Positions 53,551 through 62,970 of a stretch of DNA of 64,000 nt are shown here, piece by piece. A program made the position numbers and the translations under genes. How positions within the stretch are numbered: the stretch's first letter is position 1; every line of letters starts with the position of its first letter. The stretch is taken from contig NC_067204.1 of assembly GCF_026262505.1 (NCBI RefSeq), positions 9,953,797 through 10,017,796 on the forward strand, given 5' to 3'. The notes below the pieces were generated by a model. That model saw nothing but the letters and a program-made list of their open reading frames with translations. It did not search any database and was not told the origin of the DNA. Source of the DNA: Trichomonas vaginalis G3. Taxonomy: Eukaryota > Parabasalia > Trichomonadida > Trichomonadidae.

Positions 53551-54915
53551 TATCACTCAAAACCATAACTACTAAGAGTTGGAGCACTTCTTTTTGAATA
53601 TGAAATTAGAAGTAGTCCAACTTTTAGGAGTAATAAGCACACTGTAAGATATATTTTGTTTATCACTCAAAATCATAAAGTTTAGAGAGTTGGAATACTT
53701 CTATTTGAATATGAAATTAGAAGTAATCCAACTTTTACTTATAATAAGCACACGGTAAGATATATTTTTTTTTTGTTTATCACTCAAAACCATAACTACT
53801 AAGAGTTGGAGTACTTCTATTTGAATATGAAATTAGAAGTAGTCCAACTCTTAGTAGTAATAAGCACACAGAAAGATATATTTTGAAAACATATCCACAC
53901 ATATGTATAAATACTCTAAATGCCGGAATTTTAATGGTATATTTTAATCATTTTTTTCGAGGATGTTTTCTTGATGAATGATATCTATGTATATCATGTG
54001 AAAACACGCATTATAATGGAGTGGCTCTTTATCAGGCTAAAAATTCTATAATTCGAAAATTCGCATTGTCGTCTAATACTGCTATATGCCAATAATAAAA
54101 TCTTTTTTGTTTATCACTCAAAACCATAACTACTAAGAGTTGGAGTACTTCTATTTGAATATGAAATTAGAAGTAGTCCAACTCTTAGTAGTAATAAGCA
54201 CACAGAAAGATATATTTTGAAAACATATCCACACATATGTATAAATACTCTAAATGCCGGAATTTTAATGGTATATTTTAATCATTTTTTTCGAGGATGT
54301 TTTCTTGATGAATGATATCTATGTATATCGTGTGAAAACACGCATTATAATGGAGTGGCTCTTTATCAGGCTAAAAATTCTATAATTCGAAAATTCGCAT
54401 TGTCGTCTAATACTGCTATATGCCAATAATAAAATCTTTTTTGTTTATCACTCAAAACCATAACTACTAAGAGTTGGAGTACTTCTATTTGAATATGAAA
54501 TTAGAAGTAGTCCAACTCTTAGTAGTAATAAGCACACAGAAAGATATATTTTGAAAACATATCCACACATATGTATAAATACTCTAAATGCCGGAATTTT
54601 AATGGTATATTTTAATCATTTTTTTCGAGGATGTTTTCTTGATGAATGATATCTATGTATATCGTGTGAAAACACGCATTATAATGGAGTGGCTCTTTAT
54701 CAGGCTAAAAATTCTATAATTCGAAAATTCGCATTGTCGTCTAATACTGCTATATGCCAATAATAAAATCTTTTTTGTTTATCACTCAAAACCATAACTA
54801 CTAAGAGTTGGAGTACTTCTATTTGAATATGAAATTAGAAGTAGTCCAACTCTTAGTAGTAATAAGCACACAGAAAGATATATTTTGAAAACATATCCAC
54901 ACACATGTATAAATA
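53551..54915. repeat. tandem repeats: 110-bp and 334-bp units with a strong hairpin
   Basis: Units start TATCACTCAAAACCATAACT at 53551, 53661, 53778, 54112, 54446 and 54780. The first two are about 110 bp long; the next three are 334 bp and nearly identical; the last is partial. Every unit opens with a hairpin of about 30-base arms (ACTACTAAGAGTTGGAGTAC pairing with GTAGTCCAACTCTTAGTAGT). It starts right behind the DnaJ gene. No coding function is seen. Confidence 0.92.
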
Positions 54916-55255
54916 CTCTTTTACAGTCTTATTTTAGAAAATCATATCTCTATTTGCTAGAATGATCCTTTTAAATGGCTCATTTACAAATGAAAATTCA
55001 ACACTGCTAAACAAAACGCCATTCAAAATCATTTTTTTATCTCTGATGAAACTAATTTGATTCCTTCGATTTCATTAAATACTTTTAATCAAAGTTACAT
55101 AAATATAAGTATTTCAATTTTACAAACCAGAGCCCGTGAGCATTTAGATCATTAATTGCTACAGGAGTTTCCTGTTACCCTATATATCTCGATGCTACCG
55201 CAAACAAGATATAACGCCAGGAATAGATGAATCGATTATCACAACTGGTTCATGA
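54916..55255. other. intergenic, no gene seen
   Basis: A spacer between the tandem repeat and the 3' end of the second ankyrin gene. No repeat or frame stands out. Confidence 0.5.
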
Positions 55256-56824
55256 TTAATATGCAGCATTATTAAGAGCGGTTTGTCCATCTTCATCTTT
55301 TTCATTGATATTTGAACCATGTGAAATAAGAAATTCGGCTATTTCTTTATTATTAGATCTTACTGCATAATGAAGAACAGTTAGTCCATCTTCATCTTTT
55401 TCATTGATATTTACACCGTGTGAAATAAGAAATTCGGCTGTTTCTTTACTATTAGATCTTACTGCAATATGAAGAGCGGTTTATCCATTATTATTTTTTT
55501 CATTGATATTTGCTCCATGTGAAATAAGAAGTTCGGTTATTTCTTTACTATACCAATATACTGCAATATGAAGAGCGGTTTCTCCATATTTAGCTTTTTC
55601 ATTGATATTTATACCATGCGAAATAAGAAGTTCGGTTATTTCTTTTCTATTATTGCTTACTGCAATATGAAGAGCGGTCTCTTCCCTATTATCTTTTTCA
55701 TTGATATTTATACCATATGAAATAAGAAGTTCGGCTGTTTCTTTACGATTATAATATACCGCTCTGTGAAGAGCGGTTTGTCCATTTTTATCTTTTTCGT
55801 TAATATTTATTCCATGTGAAATAAGAAGTTCGACTGTTTCTTTATTATTATATTGTGCTGCAATATGAAGAGTAGTTTGTCCAAATTCATCTTTTTCATT
55901 GATATTTATACCATTTGAAAGAAAATATTCACAAAGAGATGGAATATTAAATACCACCGAAATATAAAAGCATGTGTAAACATTATTAGTTTGATCGAAA
56001 TAAACTAATAATGATTCAATATTATTATACTTGGCACAATAATCTAAAACTATCCCTAAATTGTATTCATTCATCAAGAATGTAATAAAATCTATATTGT
56101 GTGAAATAATTGCATATTTCATGCATTTATAATTTGGCTTTTGATATTTCAAACATTCGCTCATGATTTCTGGATTTGCTCCTAAAAACGAAAATTTAAA
56201 ACATGTTCGAGTTATTTTTGATTCAAATTCTCTTTGTAAAAATTTGAAACAATCAACTGCTCCATGATAACAACATAATTCAAGCAATGAAAATTTATTA
56301 AAATATTCCTCTTCATAAGGATATAATCTGCTTTCAAGTGTTTGATCTTCATCAAATCCATCTCTTTCAGTGAATGCAATGAATCTTTCTAAGTCATTAT
56401 ACATAATTGCTCTGTAAATTGTATCTGTTTTATGAATATCCAGATTTTTTAAGCAAATTTTTTCAAAATCATCAAATTTGTCTAATTCAATTCCATGTTC
56501 TTTGTAAAACAGGAAGTCTGACATAGGTCCAGCATTTCTGACATCTGTGACATGGTAATCATCAGATATGAGCTTGGCAAGAGATAAATATGACTTTGTA
56601 TAGCGATTGTTATACGGAATTATATTTAAAATGTCTCGAATAATTATTTGTGGTGGATGTTTATTTGAATCAATCAATTCTGTTTTGATCAGTTTGTAAA
56701 TTGAGTTTAAATCTTCTTCATTTTCAGTTTTCAGCTGATATAACGCATTATATGAATCAATGTAGTATTTGTAGATACTTCGAAGTTCGCTGAATTTATT
56801 TGGATGAATGTCTTTGTCGGACAT
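55256..56824 (-). pseudogene. DUF3447-type ankyrin-repeat protein, one in-frame stop
   Basis: A close paralogue of 49267-50880, with the same start (MSDKDIHPNKFSELRSIYKY at 56824), the same DUF3447-type region and a similar ankyrin series. At 55481-55483 a TAA stands where neighbouring repeats have CAA (Gln in GQTALHIA). Coding sense continues through two more repeats to the stop at 55256 (ending QTALNNAAY). If the stop is real, the product loses its last two to three repeats and may still fold. The N-terminal half is about 90% identical to the first copy, and the ankyrin part is more diverged. Confidence 0.85.
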
Positions 56825-57134
56825 GAATAATTTTTTTTTGAAAAATGACAAATTTGTATTTTAACATATAAATATCTTTTAAAGTCATTATAATAAATAA
56901 ATATAAATATTGTGTTATACATTTGGAAATCAATGATCACAAAGATTTCGGAAATAAAATTATGAACTTTAATTAAGATCATATCATATGTATTAAATGA
57001 CACAATAACAATATGAAAGTCGAAATCAATAAGATTTACATCCAGATGATTATCTTCAAACAAACAAAATTATACAAGTCACTTCAAGGAAATCATTATA
57101 TTTGGAGTTTCAATGAACTTGACAATAATTTTAA
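56825..57134. repeat. duplicated upstream region, second copy
   Basis: Near-identical to 50881-51190 and includes the initiator TCATTTT (minus strand, 56842-56848). Similarity ends at TAATTTTAA in both. Confidence 0.8.
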
Positions 57135-57475
57135 ACTTCATTACAAAGTTCTTGTTAATTTTATCTTAAATGTGAAAAACTGTTGAATCAATCACTAAGT
57201 TATCAACCATTATGATTAGTTTTTGGATCGAATAAATAACTTTTTTTTATTCGATATTCTTTGAAAAACAGTTAATTATGGGGTATTTCTGAATTAAATA
57301 GAACGTGTTTGCAAAATGCCTTTAGAATGAGCTCTCTTTAGTTTGATATTTTTTCTAACGGAAATCGATATTCCAAAGATCAAAAAATTAGACAAGTCAT
57401 TGAATTTCTTTGTGAATGATGAATGTAATTTAATGGCACAGAAGTTTTTTAGTAAAAAAAAAAATAAAAATAAAT
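57135..57475. other. intergenic, no gene seen
   Basis: Lies between the ankyrin gene's promoter and the 3' end of the PACRG gene. The short frame 57343-57525 overlaps the PACRG coding end and is not protein-like. Confidence 0.5.
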
Positions 57476-58186
57476 TTAAGCACTGCCAGCAACAGCGGAC
57501 TGGTATGATGGGATCATATATTTGATGTTAATGTAAGCTTCTGGACCTCCGCTCTTTTCCATTTCTTCAAGAGTTTCGTGAATTAAATCAGAAAGATTGT
57601 TGTGCTTGCGCTGGCTATATTCGATACGATCACCAATGTTCTTGTTATCAAGGAAGAATTCATTAAAGACTGGGAGAATCTGGCGGTAATATGGAACAAG
57701 AGCCTCACTGATGAGAGGATCTGCTTTAACAAGTGCCTGAATGACAGCCATGCAGCGGCATAATATTTCTGGCTCGCGAGTATTTAGATCTTTCTTTAAC
57801 GGAATAATTAATTGTGGAACAACAGCGAGAATTTTTGTTGGGCCTTGAGCAATGAGATCAAGAGTGCCGTAATATGCGAAGTACCAGTATGGCTCCTCTG
57901 TTTCACGAAGACCATCGAAAAATACTGGTAAATAGTGGTGATAATCCAGAAGATCTGGTGAAACTTTCCAGTGAATTGGACCTTGTTCATCACCGTAGTT
58001 ACGTGAAATTGGAAGATCGCCACGATCATAGAAACGGCGGAATTGGGTAAATTCACGCGGTGGCTTTGGCTTTGGAGCCATTCCAAGTCCACGAGATGTT
58101 ACTGTTGCTTTCTTACGCTTGATTGTGCGAGATTGAACTGTTGGTTGTTCTTCTGTCTTTCCAAGGCGCGGCCTTTCTACAGACAT
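57476..58186 (-). CDS. PACRG: parkin co-regulated gene product (PACRG)
   Basis: Encodes 236 residues. After a basic, variable N-terminus (1-45) it follows PACRG closely: FRRFYDRGDLPI (49-60), IHWKVSPDLLDYHHYLPVFF (71-90), VVPQLIIPLKKDLNTRE (122-138), EALVPYYRQILPVFNEF (161-177), DRIEYSQRKHNNLSDLI (186-202) and YINIKYMIPSYQS (218-230). PACRG is an inner-junction protein that ties the A and B tubules of ciliary doublet microtubules, fitting a cell with flagella. The stop is followed by TAAA, a trichomonad-type tail signal. Inr-like words (TCACT, TCATA) lie 42-50 bases before the ATG. Confidence 0.96.
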   Translation of the reverse strand: MSVERPRLGKTEEQPTVQSRTIKRKKATVTSRGLGMAPKPKPPREFTQFRRFYDRGDLPISRNYGDEQGPIHWKVSPDLLDYHHYLPVFFDGLRETEEPYWYFAYYGTLDLIAQGPTKILAVVPQLIIPLKKDLNTREPEILCRCMAVIQALVKADPLISEALVPYYRQILPVFNEFFLDNKNIGDRIEYSQRKHNNLSDLIHETLEEMEKSGGPEAYINIKYMIPSYQSAVAGSA

Positions 58187-59504
58187 TTGAGTTTAAAACG
58201 TATTTTTTTCGTAGAAAAAATTTTTTTATGAAAAGTGAAAAATTAACATTCATTTAAATGTATTTGTACGAAGGATTCGCTCGATATAAATTTCCAAATA
58301 AATTGCGAACATATTATTATCATAGGCATGGTATTTCATTCATGAGTTTGTGTGGAAATCTATAACAGATTTCCGTAATTCCAAATTATCAGAAATTCAT
58401 TCTTTGATTTTATAATAAGGATACTAATAGATAATGATAAACTAACCTTCGCAGTTATAAACTAACAGAATAATGAAGCTTACAAGTCTGTTTTGTTTCT
58501 ATTCTCAATTTCACTTCAAATTTTGAACTGACTTGCATAATGTAAGTGATTACATTCAGTTTTTGATAGGAAAACTTAACGAAGCAATTTAGCAAGTTTG
58601 ATTTTCAAAACTTTCGTTACATATTAGCGCTAATATTCAATACACAGCTGAATAAGAACTAATCACTACAAAAGATATCAAAAAGCTGAATAAAGGTAAA
58701 TTATTTTATAAGATCCGCTAGTTAATGTTGAGAATGATCTGTCGGATTATACAAAAACACGCTAGTTAATGTTGAGAATGATCATTACGGATATGAAATA
58801 TTCGTAAAGGGATGGAATATTTAACCATATCGATTTAATAAAGCATTCATTTAATATCATTAGTTTGATAAATGTCGCAATAATCTAAACTGATCTTATA
58901 TAGCACATCTGTTGGTATATAGTGAGGTTGCTTGCCGAATATACTGATAAGCCATGATTTGCAATTTGATTTAATTTTGAGAAATTTGGAACAAATACAT
59001 TACACAATACTACAGTATTCCTATTGGCAATCCAATTAATATCGTTAATAACAACAAACACCAAATCGAATAAATTCTTCTTATCAAAATCAGTCTTGAT
59101 TTTGAGATAATTCAGAATCATCGATTGCACAACTGCGTGCGTTATGCATGCTAGTATTACATACTGAAATGCATCGATAATATTCCGAAACCTTTCATAT
59201 AATCATCTTTATTCTAATATTCCTGCAAAGATGCACACATATAGACAATATAGATATACAACTGTATTCTTTTCGAAGCCGATATCATTATTGTAAACTA
59301 TTGAATTTTAAGCGGATAAGAGTTTTCCTGAAATATTCGTATTTTCATAGTTAAAATACATTGTGAAGCATAAGGCTAATTTATCCAAAATATGATACAA
59401 TTCATGAACCGAAATTATCGTCCATTTTTTGCGAAATTCATAAATAATGCATAGTAATTCATAATAAAATATTTATACAATTTGTGGTAAACCTCTCTGA
59501 AATA
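58187..59504. other. intergenic between divergent PACRG and AP-4 epsilon genes
   Basis: A stretch of 1.3 kb. A 24-base direct repeat starting CGCTAGTTAATGTTGAGAAT is present at 58716-58739 and 58760-58783. A minus-strand frame at 58885-59130 (81 codons) continues as protein-like sequence a little upstream (to about 59155) and could be the remnant of an old gene, but I recognise no family. No RNA gene is seen. Confidence 0.45.
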
Positions 59505-59511
59505 TCATTTT
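59505..59511 (+). promoter_or_regulatory. initiator element TCATTTT (AP-4 epsilon gene)
   Basis: Transcription from A 59507 would leave a 21-base leader before codon 59528 (ATA), where conserved adaptin sequence begins. The first ATG is 114 bases further on, which would be an unusually long leader for this organism. Confidence 0.6.
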
Positions 59512-59641
59512 TTTCAGAACCAAAAAAATATTTAGTCAAGGCGTACAGAAGATTAAGCTTTCTAGGAACTTCCATGATACTTGCGTCAATATTGGTGAAT
59601 GCAAGAGCCGTGAAGCAGAAGAAGCAATCGTTTCAAATTGG

Positions 59642-62572
59642 ATGCAAGATGTGAAGAAAGTCCTTGGAAAGACAAAAATTGGTCTTTCAGATCTCTACGA
59701 GAATGTTATTTCCTTAGTACATCTTACTCTTCTTGGATACGATACATCTTTCGGTCAAATTCAGGCAGTTAATCTTACACAAGATTCCCAGATGATGACA
59801 AAGGCTCTCGGTTACTTAGCATGCTCTGCACTCTTCGACTCCAAGTCAGATCTCATTGTTCTCATCGTAAACTCAACACAACGCGATCTTTCATCCGGCC
59901 ATCCAACATCCATGGCCCTTGCCTTAACAGCAATTGCCCAACTTGTTACTCCAGAGCTTATCCAGCCAGTTATTGGATTTGTTGGCCAATGCCTTAACCA
60001 CACAGTCCCATTAATCAGACAAAAGGCCGTAATGTGCGTACACTCTTTCATTCAGAAGGATCCATCCTGTGTTGTTGATTTCTTCCCAGATCTCTGCCGT
60101 CTCCTCTCAGATCCAGATCTTTCCATAGTTAATGCAGTTGTTTGCACATTTACAACTCTCCTCAAGAACCAACTCAACATCCGCCAGATTTGTGACCTCC
60201 TCGGTGATCTTACACGTGTTGCACAGGTTATTGTCACTAACAACGTAAAGATCGAATATTCTCATCAGAAGATGAGCGCACCATTCATATTAGTCAACAT
60301 ATACAGACTTATACAGAAGATTGCCGCCAACATGACAGGAATCAATGACCAAATTGAGCCATTAATCACTCAAACATTGCAATCAGGAAATCTTGAGTCT
60401 CCTGCATCAGCATCTGTACTCTACGAAGCCTTAAGAACAGCAATTGCACTTGATCTTACAGAAATCCCTCAACTTAAAGGTGCAATTTCGTTATTCATGA
60501 GTTCTAGAGAACAGAACTACAAATACATTGGTTTATCACTTCTCACAGCCATTCCTGACTTTGCTGCTGAATTCCAGTCGACAATCATTGATTGCCTCGA
60601 ACATCCTGATCCAAGTATCAGATTGATCACATTGAATCTCCTCCACAACATGGCATCAGATGACAATGCACAGATCATTGTTATCAACATGTTGAAATTC
60701 TTCCAGCGCACAAAGAATGAAATCATCAGACGTGATCTTTCTGATAGAATCACTGACATCGCATCAAAATTCTCTCCATCACCAATTTGGTTTGCAAAGA
60801 CAATGGAACAATTATTTGCAATTGGAGGTGATTTTGTTCGTCCTGAAGTTGCATTCCAAGTCATGAAGATCATTGATGAAGAATGCGATGAAGAAATGAG
60901 GAGATCAATTGTCAATCTTTATTTGGATGTCGCTCAATCATCTCGTAGATTATCTGATGTCTTTGTAACAGTAATTTCCCATGTCATTGGAAATTACGCT
61001 GAATTATCCGATGAATACGATTTATCCTTCATTATTTTGTTATTATGTGATTTGGCTGATGGATATGACAATCCAAGAGAATGGGTTTTGAACGCTATTC
61101 TCAAGTTGTTACCAAAGATTGAAGAAGTTCCACAAGAAGTATTAGATGTATTTGAGAACTACAAACAATCTAGATCCATCATTGTTCAGAACATCTGTTA
61201 CGAAGCATTGCAATTGTTGAATTTCAGAGAATCATTGAACATCGTTTTATCAATGAATGAAGAAGAAGATCCACAGTTATCATTCCTCGATGACTTTGTC
61301 AACGAAGCAATTGCAAATGGTGGCCGTCAATACATTCCTATTGATGACAGAGACACAGATATCATTGTTACAAACAAGCCAACACTTATTTACACTCAAT
61401 ATCCACATAACACACCAGGAAATGTTTATTCCTCTGATGGTGTCAATTCAGGACCAGTTTCAACACAAGTTGAAGAAGACACAACAACATTGAATGTCTC
61501 AGGTGTTGCTGCTGTTTGGAGTAACGAAGGATTGGTTGTACAAACAACAGAACAAGAAGCAACACCAGCAGGATATGCTTCTCCTGATAACACTTACAGA
61601 CCAGAAGAAACATATTCATCTCCATCAAAGAAACCATCAATGTTCGCTAAATTGTCTGTCGCAGGAAAGAAGAATCAAAACAGTGAACAAGAGAAGAAAG
61701 ACAAACTCGCAGCTTCTATTTTCAAAGGTTCTAAACCAATTGCTAAGAAGCCAATTTCTAAACAAGCTCCTTCTTCTCCACAACAACAACAACAACAAAT
61801 TCAACAACCTGTTTCTCCTGTTAAAGTTGAATTGTCTCAACAACAAATACAAAATATAGAAATTGCAACACAAGAGTTGCAAAATCCTCCTCCACAACAA
61901 ATTATTGAATTCTCTCAGTCAGGAATTTCTCCGAAACCTGTATTTGAAGATGAAATGATTAAAGTTATCGCATGCGCAAACCAAGGAAAGATATTAGTTG
62001 CAGTAATGAACGCAACATCGACACCAATTGGAGACTTCAAGTTAAGTATTGATGGACCAGAAGTTCTCAACAAAGATGTTGTTTCTCAGCCACACACAAT
62101 TAACTGCATCCCACAACAGAACGCTGTTACGATGTTGGCAACTTATTCATTCCCTAAGACAATGAAGGGATTCCCACAGTTCAAGTTCGCTGCAAACATC
62201 CAATACAATGGAAAGAACATCAATGTTCCATTACCAGCCAATTTGTTGTCATTCATCGCTCCACAACAGGCAACAACAGCTGAATTCGGAGCTGCTTGGA
62301 AGTCTGGTGGAAGTGAAATTGTCTACTCATTGCCAAGAACAGAAGGATTGACAATTGATGAGATTTCTAAGTTGATGAATACTCTTGTAGGAGTTAAAAC
62401 AGTTCAGAGAATTGGCCAGGAAGAGATCTTCATGGGATTGTTGGTTTCCACACCATTCAAGATCTTGATCCACGTCAAGTTTGGCGCTCAAAAAATTGAT
62501 ATCAAGGTCTTAACAAAGGCTCAGCCACTCACTGCTTCTCTCGTTAACGACCTCAAGACAATCTTCGCTTAA
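59642..62572 (+). CDS. AP4E1: AP-4 complex subunit epsilon
   Basis: From the first ATG 976 residues are encoded. An adaptin HEAT trunk runs to about residue 560 and shows LLGYDTSFGQIQAVNLTQ, IRQKAVMCVHSFIQKDP, SAPFILVNIYRLIQKI and HPDPSIRLITLNLLHNM. Epsilon-type marks follow: LSFLDDFVNEAIANGGRQY (about 545-563) and AAVWSNEGLVV (about 622). A Q/P-rich hinge and an ear domain (about 765-976) complete it. The AP-4 adaptor sorts cargo at the trans-Golgi. The adaptin frame extends upstream of this ATG without a stop (QKIKLSRNFHDTCVNIGECK), so the true start is probably 59528, where ATA stands in place of ATG. The alternative is a gamma-type adaptin; epsilon fits better. The stop overlaps TAAA. Confidence 0.85.
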   Translation: MQDVKKVLGKTKIGLSDLYENVISLVHLTLLGYDTSFGQIQAVNLTQDSQMMTKALGYLACSALFDSKSDLIVLIVNSTQRDLSSGHPTSMALALTAIAQLVTPELIQPVIGFVGQCLNHTVPLIRQKAVMCVHSFIQKDPSCVVDFFPDLCRLLSDPDLSIVNAVVCTFTTLLKNQLNIRQICDLLGDLTRVAQVIVTNNVKIEYSHQKMSAPFILVNIYRLIQKIAANMTGINDQIEPLITQTLQSGNLESPASASVLYEALRTAIALDLTEIPQLKGAISLFMSSREQNYKYIGLSLLTAIPDFAAEFQSTIIDCLEHPDPSIRLITLNLLHNMASDDNAQIIVINMLKFFQRTKNEIIRRDLSDRITDIASKFSPSPIWFAKTMEQLFAIGGDFVRPEVAFQVMKIIDEECDEEMRRSIVNLYLDVAQSSRRLSDVFVTVISHVIGNYAELSDEYDLSFIILLLCDLADGYDNPREWVLNAILKLLPKIEEVPQEVLDVFENYKQSRSIIVQNICYEALQLLNFRESLNIVLSMNEEEDPQLSFLDDFVNEAIANGGRQYIPIDDRDTDIIVTNKPTLIYTQYPHNTPGNVYSSDGVNSGPVSTQVEEDTTTLNVSGVAAVWSNEGLVVQTTEQEATPAGYASPDNTYRPEETYSSPSKKPSMFAKLSVAGKKNQNSEQEKKDKLAASIFKGSKPIAKKPISKQAPSSPQQQQQQIQQPVSPVKVELSQQQIQNIEIATQELQNPPPQQIIEFSQSGISPKPVFEDEMIKVIACANQGKILVAVMNATSTPIGDFKLSIDGPEVLNKDVVSQPHTINCIPQQNAVTMLATYSFPKTMKGFPQFKFAANIQYNGKNINVPLPANLLSFIAPQQATTAEFGAAWKSGGSEIVYSLPRTEGLTIDEISKLMNTLVGVKTVQRIGQEEIFMGLLVSTPFKILIHVKFGAQKIDIKVLTKAQPLTASLVNDLKTIFA

Positions 62573-62970
62573 ATTTTTTAAAAGTATATCTTATATTTAA
62601 ATTTAGTTTTTAATTTTTTTATATTATGATTGAATCTTGGATCAGAAGTTATATTTTAAATACCAATGGACATAAAAGATTTCACAAAATAAATCGCTTT
62701 CTATTGCGAATATTTTCAGTATGGCTCTTGTGTGAATGAATTTATATGGCGGCATGAAGCTGCACTGAATTATTAGGGCGATTAGAGCGGTTTTGTCTAA
62801 AAACTACATTAACAAATTGGTATATAATGAATGCATATCATTCGAATGAGATTTTACATCATTTCATATTTGTCAGATCTTGGTATAAAAACAACAATTA
62901 ATATAAACAAATTTCTTTTACTCTAAGAATATTATATATATGGTATAACATTATGCATTCTATAAATTTC
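62573..62970. other. intergenic between convergent genes, no gene seen
   Basis: This is the shared 3' region of the AP-4 epsilon and hydrogenase-like genes. AT-rich; nothing further is supported. Confidence 0.5.

Noticed and set aside
59505-59530. Intron 3' end (TTTTTTTCAG) before the AP-4 epsilon coding start
   Set aside because: Known trichomonad introns end in a strict ACTAACACACAG-type motif, which is absent; the Inr explanation fits better.
60052-61900. Several frames antisense or offset to the AP-4 epsilon gene
   Set aside because: They are shadows of the adaptin frame without family similarity.
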